DNA of 64,000 nt from Niabella aurantiaca DSM 17617 (GCF_000374125.1 NZ_KB893629.1:62001-126000); one strand, 5' to 3'; numbered from the stretch's first letter, positions 52,953 through 62,234 are shown. Numbers and translations: made by a program. The notes: generated from the letters alone by a model not told the origin.

Positions 52953-54899
52953 ATGTCATATTCATTTCAGATAAAGACGATTGAGCAGTATCATGAAGCT
53001 TATAAGAAAAGTGTAGAAGATCCCGAAGGTTTTTGGTCGGAAGTGGCCGATACTTTTGAATGGAAAAAAAAGCAGCCCTTCAGCAGCCGGGTACTGGACT
53101 GGAATTTTGTTGAGCCCCGGGTAAAGTGGTTTGAAGGCGCCAAGCTGAACATTACGGAGAATTGTCTTGATCGTCATCTGAAGACTTCAGGCGATGTGCC
53201 CGCGATCATCTGGGAACCGAACGATCCCAATGAAAAAGTGCGGACGCTTACTTACAAGATCCTGCACCGGAAAGTATGCGAGTTTGCACAGGTGCTGCGC
53301 AACAACGGCGTAAAGAAAGGTGACCGCGTTTGTATCTATATGGGAATGGTACCCGAACTGGTGATCGCTGTGCTGGCCTGCGCCCGCATCGGTGCCATTC
53401 ACTCGGTTATCTTCGGAGGCTTTTCGGCGCAGAGCATTGCAGACCGCCTGGATGATGCGGGGGCTGAATACATTATTACCTGCGATGGTGCGTACAGGGG
53501 TGCAAAGGATATACCGCTGAAATCAATTATCGATGATGCCCTGATCGGGAATAAAGTGGTAAAGCGGGTCATTGTACATACCCGTACCCGTACCCCGGTG
53601 AGCATGATCAAGGGGCGGGATGTTTGGTGGCGCGATGAAGTGGAAGATGTGATCGAAACCATGCATGATGAAGTGCTGGATATTCCTGCAGCAGAAATGG
53701 ACGCGGAAGATCCGCTCTTTATCCTTTATACTTCCGGCAGCACCGGCAAACCCAAAGGAGTGGTGCATACCTGCGCAGGCTACATGCTTTGGACCACCTA
53801 TACGTTTGTGAACGTGTTCCAGTACCAGCCTAAAGATGTTTTCTTTTGTACCGCGGATATCGGATGGATCACCGGTCATAGCTATATTGTATATGGCCCG
53901 CTGGCTGCCGGCGCCACCTGCCTGATGTTTGAAGGAATACCCACCTGGCCGGATGCCGGAAGATTTTGGAATATTGTAGATAAGCACAAAGTAAATATCT
54001 TATACACTGCACCTACGGCCATCCGTTCCCTGATGAGCTATGGACTGGATCCGCTGAAGGACAAAGACCTGTCCTCCCTGAAAGTATTGGGTACGGTTGG
54101 TGAGCCCATCAATGAGGAAGCCTGGCATTGGTACGATGAGCATATCGGTAAAAAGAAATGTCCCATCGTAGATACCTGGTGGCAGACGGAAACCGCAGGA
54201 ATTCTGATCTCGAACCTGGCTGGGATCACCCCTTCGCGCCCGAGCTGGGCCACGCTCCCGCTTCCGGGGGTACAGCCGTTGCTGGTAGACGAAAAGGGCG
54301 GGGAGATCGTCGAATTTACGGACGATGTCATGAGCGGTAACCTTTGTATGCGGGCCCCCTGGCCGGGCATTCTGAGAACAACTTATGGTGATCATGAACG
54401 CTGCCGCCAGACCTATTTCAGCGCATATAAAGAGCTCTATTTTACCGGTGATGGTGCCTGGAAGGATGAGCAGGGCAATTACAAGATCACCGGGCGGGTA
54501 GATGATGTGCTGAATGTAAGCGGTCACCGCCTGGGAACCGCGGAGGTTGAGAACGCGATCAATATGCATGCCAGCGTCATTGAAAGCGCAGTGGTCGGCT
54601 ATCCGCATGAAGTAAAAGGGCAGGGCGTTTATGCCTACGTGGTGCTTGATGAAAAACGACATAAGGACGAAGATGATCTTACAAGAAAGGACATTCTTGC
54701 TACCGTAAGCCGCATCATCGGACCGATCGCAAAACCTGATAAGATCCAGTTTGTAAGCGGCCTTCCGAAAACCAGAAGCGGAAAGATCATGCGGCGCATT
54801 CTGCGCAAAGTAGCGGAGGGAGAGCTGGCGAACCTGGGAGATACCAGTACATTGCTGGATCCGGCAATTGTGGATGAGATCCGGGACGGAAGACTTTAG
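52953..54899 (+). CDS. acs: Acetyl-CoA synthetase
   Basis: A 648-residue AMP-forming acetate-CoA ligase. Motifs: 'LFILYTSGSTGKPKGVVHT' (P-loop), 'DTWWQTETAG', 'YFTGDGAWKDEQGNYKITGR' and 'VDDVLNVSGHRLGTAEVE'. The C-terminal 'PKTRSGKIMRRILRK' places the catalytic and acetylation-regulated Lys at 611. It activates acetate for use as a carbon source. Length and motif order are typical. It diverges from the MHS transporter, so acetate or a related acid could be the imported substrate. I use the ATG at 52953 rather than the upstream frame start at 52914. Confidence 0.96.
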   Translation: MSYSFQIKTIEQYHEAYKKSVEDPEGFWSEVADTFEWKKKQPFSSRVLDWNFVEPRVKWFEGAKLNITENCLDRHLKTSGDVPAIIWEPNDPNEKVRTLTYKILHRKVCEFAQVLRNNGVKKGDRVCIYMGMVPELVIAVLACARIGAIHSVIFGGFSAQSIADRLDDAGAEYIITCDGAYRGAKDIPLKSIIDDALIGNKVVKRVIVHTRTRTPVSMIKGRDVWWRDEVEDVIETMHDEVLDIPAAEMDAEDPLFILYTSGSTGKPKGVVHTCAGYMLWTTYTFVNVFQYQPKDVFFCTADIGWITGHSYIVYGPLAAGATCLMFEGIPTWPDAGRFWNIVDKHKVNILYTAPTAIRSLMSYGLDPLKDKDLSSLKVLGTVGEPINEEAWHWYDEHIGKKKCPIVDTWWQTETAGILISNLAGITPSRPSWATLPLPGVQPLLVDEKGGEIVEFTDDVMSGNLCMRAPWPGILRTTYGDHERCRQTYFSAYKELYFTGDGAWKDEQGNYKITGRVDDVLNVSGHRLGTAEVENAINMHASVIESAVVGYPHEVKGQGVYAYVVLDEKRHKDEDDLTRKDILATVSRIIGPIAKPDKIQFVSGLPKTRSGKIMRRILRKVAEGELANLGDTSTLLDPAIVDEIRDGRL

Positions 54900-55308
54900 T
54901 ATAAGATCTGATTGGTTTTTTTTACGAGGCTGTGCCAAAAGCCTTTCAATTGTCGTTTATTCCTGTATTTATTTGTTCAGGAACGGCTTCATTTCTCCCG
55001 CATCTGCACAAAGTAAGATGTAACGCAGAGCCATTCGCGTTTATCTGCGATCCTGTCAGCGCTCGTCTCCGCCTGCCTTCGGATGACCCGTTCGGACAGG
55101 CAGCGCGCCGGTAATCTCGGTGACCCGGAGTAACGCACGGACATCCCAGCCGCAGCGGTCATATCGTACATCAGCCTTATAAATCGTGCACGATGCCGGT
55201 GCGCTCGCTCCCCGTCATGACCTGTTCGGGGGCTAAAAGAATCAAAATATTTAGCAGGGAATCCTCGTTGTAAAAACGGGATAAGGCAATGATGGTCCGG
55301 ATAAAGGC
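54900..55308. other. Gene-free stretch between acs and regulator C
   Basis: No supported gene in 409 bp. At 54926-54941 is GAGGCTGTGCCAAAAG, a shortened relative of the inverted repeats at 10024 and 13077. No second copy was found nearby. The rest is GC-rich with small overlapping open frames that show no family features. Confidence 0.45.
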
Positions 55309-56073
55309 TCAGGCCAGTACCACCTTTATGCCCTTTTCCTGAAGGGCAAATACGATCTTCTCCGAGATCTTCCGGTCGGTGACAATATACTCCACCTGGT
55401 CCAGGTTACAGATCTTGCCCAGTCCGCGTTTATTAAATTTGGAACTGTCGGCAAGCAGGATCAGCTTTTGCGATACTTCGATCATTTTCCGGTTCAGCGA
55501 TGCTTCAGCAATATTGGAGATGGATACGCCATGCTCCAGGTCGATACCGTCCACACCTAAGAACAGCAGGTCGCAGGAGATCTCATCCAGCACCTGCAGG
55601 GCCTGGGTACCGGCTACGGAGGAAGAGTTGGGGCGGATCAGCCCGCCCAGCTGCAATACCTCGATATTCGGCCGGTTATTCAGTTCCAGTCCCACTTTGA
55701 GTGCCGGTGTAATCGCAGTCATTTTATGGTCCGGGTAAAGCATACGGGCCAGTTCAAAAACAGTACTCCCCGAGCCGATCATGATCGAATCCGTTTGACC
55801 GATCAGCGAGATAGCAGCTCTTGCAATTTTCCGTTTTTCATCAGAATTGATCAGCTCCTTTTCGTTCACCGGCTTATCGATCGCATAGGGATTGGTCAGG
55901 GACCCGCCTCCTTTTGTGCGGAACAAGAGGTTTTTCTCCTCCAGCATTTTCAGGTCCTTGCGGATGGTTACGCTGGAGATGTTGATCTCTTCCGCGAGGT
56001 CCAGGATCGCCACTTTTCCCTCTTTTTTCAGCTTGTTCAGTATAAATTCATGCCTTTCCGTAATATTCTTCAT
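55309..56073 (-). CDS. DeoR/GlpR-family sugar-responsive regulator C
   Basis: A 254-residue regulator. The N-terminal winged helix has 'LAEEINISSVTIRKDLKMLE' and then 'RTKGGGSL'; the sensor domain has 'MIGSGSTVFELARML', 'LQLGGLIRPNSSSVAGTQA' and 'LFLGVDGIDLEHGVS'. It is only distantly related to regulators A and B. It diverges from the permease-kinase operon and probably represses it until a sugar phosphate binds. ATG at 56073 is used; a TTG two codons earlier would also work. Confidence 0.93.
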   Translation of the reverse strand: MKNITERHEFILNKLKKEGKVAILDLAEEINISSVTIRKDLKMLEEKNLLFRTKGGGSLTNPYAIDKPVNEKELINSDEKRKIARAAISLIGQTDSIMIGSGSTVFELARMLYPDHKMTAITPALKVGLELNNRPNIEVLQLGGLIRPNSSSVAGTQALQVLDEISCDLLFLGVDGIDLEHGVSISNIAEASLNRKMIEVSQKLILLADSSKFNKRGLGKICNLDQVEYIVTDRKISEKIVFALQEKGIKVVLA

Positions 56074-56133
56074 ACCCAAATATTCAGTAATGCAAAGAAA
56101 TGAAAAAGAAATGTATGTAAAATGTTTTCGTTC

Positions 56134-56200
56134 ATATTTATTTAATTATTAGTTTAATTTTATTTAATTTAGTTTGATTGTATTTATTTTTGTTTAAAAC
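56134..56200. promoter_or_regulatory. Phased AT-rich repeat array between regulator C and the permease
   Basis: Words of the type TTATTTAATT, TTAGTTTAATT, TTATTTAATT, TAGTTTGATTG and TGTTTAAAAC follow at about 10-11-bp steps across ~65 bp. TATTTTTG, an exact TAnnTTTG match, lies within it at 56185-56192, 17 bases before the permease ATG. This is the expected position for a repressor array overlapping the permease promoter. Confidence 0.55.
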
Positions 56201-56209
56201 AATTGTCAT

Positions 56210-57487
56210 ATGAACCAGATTTACGAAAAAAAAACGTTCACAGACAAATTGGGTATTCCGAAGGGGCTTGAATGGGGCTACCTGGGGGTCCTGATTTTTA
56301 TGATGGGAGACGGGGTGGAACAGGGCTGGCTGAGCCCCTATCTGATCAACGACCGGGGACTGACCATCGAACAGTCCGCAACGCTTTTTAGCGTGTATGG
56401 GCTTACAGTGGCCATCTCTTCTTTTCTTTCCGGCATCCTTGCCGAGGCAATGGGGGTCCGAAAAGCAATGTGGGCCGGGTTTTTACTTTTTGTGGCGGGC
56501 ACCTTTGGCTTTGTAGGGCTGGGGCTGCAGCAGCTGGATTTCGGTACCATGCTCCTGACGTATGCCCTTCGGGGATTCGGCTATCCGTTGTTTGCTTATA
56601 CCTTCCTGGTATGGATTACGTACCGCACACCGCAAAACAGGTTGGGCACGGCAGTGGGGTGGTTCTGGTTTGTATTTACGGGGGGATTGAATGTATTTGG
56701 AGCCTATTATTCCAGCTGGGCTATTGAACGGCTGGGGCATATCCATACGTTGTGGACATCCGTTTTCTGGGTGGCGCTGGGTGCAGTATGCGCCTTGCTG
56801 ATCAATAAGGACCGGATCGCAAAAACAGGAAGACAGGATAAGCTCCGGGAACTGGCAGAAAGTATTAAAATAGCCGTCAATGAGCCCAGGGTTTTTTTAG
56901 GAGGCATTGTGCGTACCATCAATACCACGGCCCAGTTTGCGTTTCCGGTGTTCATGCCGCTTTATTTTGAGAAGTATGGTTTTTCCACGGCCGACTGGCT
57001 GAAGATATGGGGTACCATTTTTACGGCCAATATTATCTTTAACCTGATCTTCGGTTTTGTGGGCGACCGGCTCGGATGGCGCAGGACCATCTCCCTCTTC
57101 GGCGGGGTAGGCTGTGGTTTGACCACCTTATTGTTCTATTATTCCCCGCAGCTTTTTGATGGTAGTTTTTCAATGGTGTTGCTGAGCGGTGTGCTGTGGG
57201 GCGCGCTCCTGGCCGGTTATGTACCGCTGTCTGCATTGGTGCCGTCCCTGGTGTCAAAAGGCAAGGGCGCCGCAATGGCATTTTTAAATCTGGGTGCCGG
57301 CCTTTCTGTTTTTGCAGGACCACTGATCGTCCGGTTGTTTATTGGTCCGGCCGGGGATGCAGGCGTGATCTGGATCCTGGCGGTCCTGTATTTTATCAGT
57401 GCATTGCTCACCCGTTTTATTACATTGCCCAAAACCGGGGGCAACCCGCAGGATACCAATGGAGCATTGGAAACCTCGGTGATTTAA
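56210..57487 (+). CDS. MFS transporter, polyol-permease type (RbtT/DalT/CsbX-like)
   Basis: A 425-residue carrier with 12 membrane helices. The N-terminal helix group 'LEWGYLGVLIFMMGDGVEQG' and 'FLSGILAEAMGVRKAMWAGF' follow the polyol permease (PLT) pattern, and 'LTYALRGFGYPLFAYTFLVW' supports it. Known family members take up ribitol, D-arabinitol or related sugars and polyols; the specificity here is not determined. It is the first gene of a tight operon: 16 bp to the dehydrogenase, 7 bp to the first kinase, then a directly abutting second kinase. It is divergent from regulator C. Confidence 0.9.
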   Translation: MNQIYEKKTFTDKLGIPKGLEWGYLGVLIFMMGDGVEQGWLSPYLINDRGLTIEQSATLFSVYGLTVAISSFLSGILAEAMGVRKAMWAGFLLFVAGTFGFVGLGLQQLDFGTMLLTYALRGFGYPLFAYTFLVWITYRTPQNRLGTAVGWFWFVFTGGLNVFGAYYSSWAIERLGHIHTLWTSVFWVALGAVCALLINKDRIAKTGRQDKLRELAESIKIAVNEPRVFLGGIVRTINTTAQFAFPVFMPLYFEKYGFSTADWLKIWGTIFTANIIFNLIFGFVGDRLGWRRTISLFGGVGCGLTTLLFYYSPQLFDGSFSMVLLSGVLWGALLAGYVPLSALVPSLVSKGKGAAMAFLNLGAGLSVFAGPLIVRLFIGPAGDAGVIWILAVLYFISALLTRFITLPKTGGNPQDTNGALETSVI

Positions 57488-57503
57488 AGTGTATCTATTT
57501 TAT

Positions 57504-58484
57504 ATGAATATTTTAATTACAGCGCCTTACAATGAAGCCGGCCGGCAGCAGCTGGAGTCCTGCTTTGGAAACGTTATTTACAAAGTATGGAAAGAGAACG
57601 GGCGCGCTTATAATGCTGCAGAATTGGACCGGCTGCTGGATGAAACGAAAGCAGACGCATTGATCACAGAACATGATGCCGTTTCCGAAGAGGTGATCCG
57701 GAAGCATCCCTCGCTTCAGTTTATCGGCGTGTGCCGGGGTACCCCGTCAAACGTGGCGGTAGCGGTTGCAAAGGAACTGGGTATTGAAGTGCTGCATACG
57801 CCTGCAAGAAATGCACAGGCGGTGGCAGAGCTGTTCATTGCCAACATCATTACGTTTTTTAGGAAGACGCTTCCTGCAATTGAATGGCTGAAACAACGGA
57901 ACTGGCAAAAGGACGCGCATGCCTCTTATTTGCAGTTTAAAGGGAATGAGCTGGCGGGTAAGACCATCGGTATGGTAGGATTTGGTGCTGTAGGGCAGCG
58001 GATCGCGGCATTGGTACGGGCTTTTCCCTGTTCCGTAAAATTTTATGACCCTTACCAGGAAGCCCCGGATCCTTCCTGTGAAAAAACGGACCTGGAAACC
58101 GTTTTTGAGACCAGCGACATCGTTTCGGTCCATTTGCCGGTAAACCCTTCCACCATTGGCATGATCGATAAAAAGCTCATTGACAAAATGAAGCCGGATG
58201 CCGTCTTTGTGAACACAGCAAGAGCCAGCGTGGTCAACCGCAATGATCTGCTGGAAGCCATTGAAGGAAACCGGATCCGCGGCGCCATCCTCGACGTGTT
58301 TGACCAGGAGCCGCCGGATGCCATTGACTACCGGCTGATCGATCATCCGCACGTACTGGCCACCCCGCATACGGCGGGGGCTACGGATGAAGTGGAAGAT
58401 CATCATGTGGCCATTCTTAATGAAAAATTATTGGACTGGGCAAAGAAGCAGCCCGCCAATTCATTACATTTATCCAATCAGTAA
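57504..58484 (+). CDS. D-isomer-specific 2-hydroxyacid dehydrogenase family protein
   Basis: A 326-residue NAD-dependent dehydrogenase fold. The Rossmann motif is GxGxxG in 'IGMVGFGAVGQRIA' (~155-168). The catalytic triad is complete: Arg240 in 'NTARAS', Glu269 in 'DVFDQEPP', His289 in 'ATPHTAG'. Family members reduce 2-keto acids or oxidise D-2-hydroxyacids, such as phosphoglycerate, lactate or phosphorylated sugar acids. It sits between a permease and two sugar kinases, so its substrate is probably an acid derived from the imported compound. ATG at 57504 is used instead of the GTG at 57489. Confidence 0.92.
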   Translation: MNILITAPYNEAGRQQLESCFGNVIYKVWKENGRAYNAAELDRLLDETKADALITEHDAVSEEVIRKHPSLQFIGVCRGTPSNVAVAVAKELGIEVLHTPARNAQAVAELFIANIITFFRKTLPAIEWLKQRNWQKDAHASYLQFKGNELAGKTIGMVGFGAVGQRIAALVRAFPCSVKFYDPYQEAPDPSCEKTDLETVFETSDIVSVHLPVNPSTIGMIDKKLIDKMKPDAVFVNTARASVVNRNDLLEAIEGNRIRGAILDVFDQEPPDAIDYRLIDHPHVLATPHTAGATDEVEDHHVAILNEKLLDWAKKQPANSLHLSNQ

Positions 58485-58491
58485 TCGGGCT

Positions 58492-59934
58492 ATGACAAAC
58501 GCATACATCATCATCGACTTCGGAACCGGGAACCTGCGTGCGGCCGTTGTTTCCACCGCCGGTACCGTTCTGGGAGCGGCCCGCGAAGACATTCCCTATA
58601 TACGCGATGATCAATATCCGGACGCGATTTATTTTGATCCGCAGGCATTGTGGAGCAGGATCCTTGACCGGACCCGCGAGGCATTGGCGCAGGCCGGCCC
58701 GGTTCATATACAGGCTATTACCGCCACCAGCCAGCGGGAGGGGATCGTCGTACTGGATGCTGCGGGCGCGCCGGTTGTGGGGATGCCCAATATTGATCAT
58801 CGTGGCAGGCAATGGGAGGACCGCATTGCCGATAAATCGCTGGTGTACCGCTTAACGGGCCGCTATCCGACTTCCCTGTTTTCGGCATTGAAACTGGTTG
58901 GATTGAGAGCGGTGCGAGAAGAATGGTGGCAACCGGAAGGGACCTTTCTGAGCATCAGCGACTGGATAGAATATATGTTCTGCGGAGTGGTTCACTATGA
59001 GCATTCGCAGGCATCCGAAACGCTGTTGTACGATGTGGAACGGAAGAACTGGTCGGAAGCATTGTGCGACCTTTTTTCATTGCCCTTTTCTTTATTGCCG
59101 CCGCTGACGTCTTCCGGTACCGTGCTGGAAACGATAAAACCATCAATTGCCGAAGCCCTATCGGTAAACCGGGGAGCAAGCCTGATCGTGGGTGGCGCCG
59201 ATACGCAGCTGGCAGCGCTCAGCACCCGCGCCAATGCGGGGGATGTGGTGATTGTTTCCGGTACCACAACTCCTATTATAAAGCTGTCGGCCTCCTACGA
59301 CCTCGATGCGCAGCAGCGCACCTGGACGGGACGGCATATTGATAAAGACAGCTATATGGTGGAGGCCAACGCGGGCGTGACCGGCCTGAACTATCAACGG
59401 TTGAAAAAGATATTCTATCCCAACGAAGGCTATGAGGTCATTGAAGCGGAGCTCCGGTCGGTTACAGATTTTCAATGCATCGCTTCCCTGGGCTCGCTTG
59501 TGGCGGATGAAAAAGAGCCGCTGATCAAAGGAGGCTTTATTTTTAATACACCGGTCAACCAGGAGCTGACGAGGGCCGGCATGGTGTGGGCAACGCTCTG
59601 GGACATTGCCTGCAGCATTTTTGAGAACTACAAGACCCTTGTTTCCGTTACCCCCAATGAGCGGCCATATATCTGGACCTGCGGCGGCGGCATGGAAAGC
59701 AAGGTGCTCCGGCAGTTCATTGCCGATCTTACGGGAAAGGAGATCCGGATCCGGGATAACTATCGTCATGCTTCCGTAGTAGGTGGTATGATGATCTGTA
59801 ATGGATCCCTCGGTGTGGAGGAGGCGCAAACGGATCTGTATGAGCAGGTACGGCCGGCAGCATCAGCGCAGCAGCGGGATCATTTTTATGACCGCTGGAA
59901 AGAGCACCGCGCATTATTAAAGAAGATTTTTTAA
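58492..59934 (+). CDS. FGGY-family carbohydrate kinase, LsrK-like
   Basis: A 480-residue FGGY kinase. The phosphate-binding start 'IIIDFGTGNLRAAVV' is intact, and the catalytic base is Asp237 in 'GGADTQLAALS'. Several segments resemble autoinducer-2 kinase LsrK: 'SQREGIVVLDAAGAPVVG', 'PNIDHRGRQWED' and 'ISDWIEYMFCG'. LsrK phosphorylates (S)-4,5-dihydroxy-2,3-pentanedione; the resemblance is from recalled sequence and no alignment was run, so C4-C5 polyols or ketoses remain possible substrates. It is in one operon with the permease and dehydrogenase (7-bp gap). The start at 58492 was preferred to a longer frame overlapping the dehydrogenase. Confidence 0.85.
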   Translation: MTNAYIIIDFGTGNLRAAVVSTAGTVLGAAREDIPYIRDDQYPDAIYFDPQALWSRILDRTREALAQAGPVHIQAITATSQREGIVVLDAAGAPVVGMPNIDHRGRQWEDRIADKSLVYRLTGRYPTSLFSALKLVGLRAVREEWWQPEGTFLSISDWIEYMFCGVVHYEHSQASETLLYDVERKNWSEALCDLFSLPFSLLPPLTSSGTVLETIKPSIAEALSVNRGASLIVGGADTQLAALSTRANAGDVVIVSGTTTPIIKLSASYDLDAQQRTWTGRHIDKDSYMVEANAGVTGLNYQRLKKIFYPNEGYEVIEAELRSVTDFQCIASLGSLVADEKEPLIKGGFIFNTPVNQELTRAGMVWATLWDIACSIFENYKTLVSVTPNERPYIWTCGGGMESKVLRQFIADLTGKEIRIRDNYRHASVVGGMMICNGSLGVEEAQTDLYEQVRPAASAQQRDHFYDRWKEHRALLKKIF

Positions 59935-61374
59935 ATGAGTGAGGCATATTTTATAGGGATCGATCTGGGAACGCAGGGGTTGCGTGTGGTGATACTGGAT
60001 ATCAAGGGGGCAGTTGTTGCCCATGCGGAACAGGACTTTTTGTTGACGCCGGCAATGCGCATGGAACAGGACCCTGAGACCTGGTGGACGATCTGCCGGT
60101 ACTGTCTGGATAAGGCCGCAGGCCAGCTATCGCAGGAGCAACGGTCCCGCGTGCGTGCCATGGCGGTCGATTCCACCTCGGGTACAGTGATCCCGCTCGA
60201 TAAGGCATACCGCCCGCTGCATCCGGCCATTATGTACAGCGATCAGCGTTCCGGTGCTCAGGCAAAAAAGTGTACTGCGTTAGCACGGCAAAACCAGGCA
60301 CACGGGTTTACCGGCTTTGGTACGTCAACCGGGCTGGCCAAAATGGTATGGTTTGCCGAAACCTTCCCGGAAAAGGCCGCGCAGATCTTTCAATGGGTCC
60401 ATGCGGCAGATCTTATTACCGGTATGTTATGCGGGGTATGGCAAATTACAGACTATACCAACGTACTGAAGTCCGGATACGACCTGTCTTTGCTGAACTG
60501 GCCGGATTATATCAGTGAGGCGTTGGGTATAAAAAAAGAGTGGCTGCAGGAAGTGCAGCCCTCCGGAACCATTATCGGAAAACTGAAGCCGGAGCTGGCG
60601 CGTGGACTGGGACTGCCTGCGGATGTAGCCGTTACTACCGGCATTACGGACGGTTGTGCTTCACAGGTAGCATCGGGAGGCATGAAACCGGGTCAGTGGA
60701 ATACGACCATTGGCACTACCCTGGTCATTAAAGGTGTAGCTGTAAAGGAGATCGCTGATCCGGCGGAGCGTTTGTACAACCACCGGCATCCTTCCGGTTA
60801 CTGGATGCCGGGAGGGGCCGGAAATATAGGCGCAGACTGGGTTTCGGCCGGCTTCAAAGAAGGGTTGGCGCATTTTAACGCGGCGGCAGCGGCGTTAACA
60901 CCCACGGGCAGGATCGCCTATCCCCTGATCCAGAAAGGGGAGCGGTTCCCGTTTGTGGCACCCGGGGCGGAAGGCTTTGCGCCTGCAGGCGTATCAAAAG
61001 AAGTGCTCTATACCGCCAACATGGAAGGTGTGGCTTTTGCAGAGCGCTATGCGTATGAACTGATCGAATCCCTTTCGGGAGAGCAGGTGGAAGCCATCTA
61101 TACCGCGGGGGGGGGCAGCAACAGCAACAGCTGGCTGCAGATCCGCAGCGATGTGCTTCAAAAGCCGATCTATAAAATGAAGCAGGTGTCCGGGGCCGTA
61201 GGCGCTGCGATTGTTGCAGCATCCAATACCTGTTTCCGGGACATTACCGAAGCCACCGCTGCGCTGACGCAGGCAGAAAAACAGGTACAGCCGCGGGCCG
61301 CGTTGAAACGACAGTATGATGATCAGTATGGCCGGTTTTTAGAAGAAATGAAGGAGCGGAAATTTATAGAATAA
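59935..61374 (+). CDS. FGGY-family carbohydrate kinase, xylulokinase-like
   Basis: A 479-residue FGGY kinase. It opens 'IGIDLGTQGLRVVILD', contains 'AVDSTSGTVIPLDKAYRPLH' and 'ADLITGMLCG', and has catalytic Asp239 in 'TTGITDGCASQ'. The ATP-binding end has 'IYTAGGGSNSNSWLQIRSDV'. It differs clearly from the kinase before it and is closer to the ribulo-/xylulokinase group. Its ATG follows the previous stop codon directly, so the two kinases are translationally coupled. Two different kinases in one operon suggest sequential or alternative phosphorylations, or two related substrates. Confidence 0.92.
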   Translation: MSEAYFIGIDLGTQGLRVVILDIKGAVVAHAEQDFLLTPAMRMEQDPETWWTICRYCLDKAAGQLSQEQRSRVRAMAVDSTSGTVIPLDKAYRPLHPAIMYSDQRSGAQAKKCTALARQNQAHGFTGFGTSTGLAKMVWFAETFPEKAAQIFQWVHAADLITGMLCGVWQITDYTNVLKSGYDLSLLNWPDYISEALGIKKEWLQEVQPSGTIIGKLKPELARGLGLPADVAVTTGITDGCASQVASGGMKPGQWNTTIGTTLVIKGVAVKEIADPAERLYNHRHPSGYWMPGGAGNIGADWVSAGFKEGLAHFNAAAAALTPTGRIAYPLIQKGERFPFVAPGAEGFAPAGVSKEVLYTANMEGVAFAERYAYELIESLSGEQVEAIYTAGGGSNSNSWLQIRSDVLQKPIYKMKQVSGAVGAAIVAASNTCFRDITEATAALTQAEKQVQPRAALKRQYDDQYGRFLEEMKERKFIE

Positions 61375-61548
61375 ATGAACCGGTTTGAATTTGTATTTGG
61401 CCACCTGCGTTTATAGATATTGCAACAGGATGCCGTCTTCAGCTTCATGTTGAAAACCATCATGCAAATGGCTCCTTTCCGTTCGTGAAAAAATAGGTAT
61501 CTCTGTGGTTTATTTTAGAAGATTAAAACGAATTCAATAATAAAAACG

Positions 61549-62151
61549 ATGTTAAAAGTAATCTTATTGCGGCATGGCGAAACGGCATACAATGCCGACG
61601 GTAACCGGTATTGCGGCAGAACGGATATCGGGCTTACCGAAAAAGGAATAGCGCAGGCTGGGAAAGTATTTGAAGCATTGAAAGAAGTAGCTGTGAACGC
61701 GGTCTATGCATCGCCCCTGCAACGTGCCCGTGAAACGGCAGCAATCGCTTCCGGCAATCAGGCTGTAATAACAGATGAACGTCTGATTGAAGCGGATTTT
61801 GGTTTGTGGGAAGGAAAAACAAAGGCCGAGTTCAATGCAGAAAATCCTGAGCTTTGGACGCAATGGATGAAAGATCCCGAAGTTGCAAGGGCCGGCGGTA
61901 CGGGCGAAACCGGCGGGGAGATCGTAAAGCGGGTGAACGGTTTTTTTGAGGAGCTGCATCGCCGGCATAACGGGCAGCTGGTAATGGTGGTAGCGCACAA
62001 TGGCATCAACCGGCTGTACCTGGCCGCAAAACTGGGAATGCCGCTGTCCAATTACCGGCGCTTCGATATGGAAAATTCTGCCCTGTCCTATTTTGAGCTG
62101 GATGATGAAAATGTGCTGACGCTCAAAAAACTGAATGCAAACGCAATATAA
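61549..62151 (+). CDS. Histidine phosphatase family protein (phosphoglycerate mutase-like)
   Basis: A 200-residue protein. It has the nucleophilic His9 in 'LLRHGETAYN', 'YCGRTDIGLTEKGIAQAG', 'SPLQRARETAAI', and the second catalytic His150 in 'VVAHNGINRLYL'. It fits cofactor-independent-of-bisphosphoglycerate phosphatases such as CobC or PhoE more than true mutases, but no partner genes for cobalamin synthesis are nearby. It lies 174 bp after the kinases on the same strand and might dephosphorylate an intermediate of that pathway. That link is inference from position. Confidence 0.88.
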   Translation: MLKVILLRHGETAYNADGNRYCGRTDIGLTEKGIAQAGKVFEALKEVAVNAVYASPLQRARETAAIASGNQAVITDERLIEADFGLWEGKTKAEFNAENPELWTQWMKDPEVARAGGTGETGGEIVKRVNGFFEELHRRHNGQLVMVVAHNGINRLYLAAKLGMPLSNYRRFDMENSALSYFELDDENVLTLKKLNANAI

Positions 62152-62184
62152 CGCGGGGCCGTCGGATTTACAAAGGCCCCGGCG
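62152..62184 (+). terminator. GC-rich hairpin after the phosphatase gene
   Basis: CGGGGCC (62154-62160) pairs with GGCCCCG (62175-62181) around a 14-base loop, immediately after the stop. It has no T-run, so it may stabilise the transcript end instead of terminating. Confidence 0.4.
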
Positions 62185-62234
62185 TGTTCTCACCGGTGTA
62201 CATAAAACATCAGGATTTACTTAAAACAATAGAA

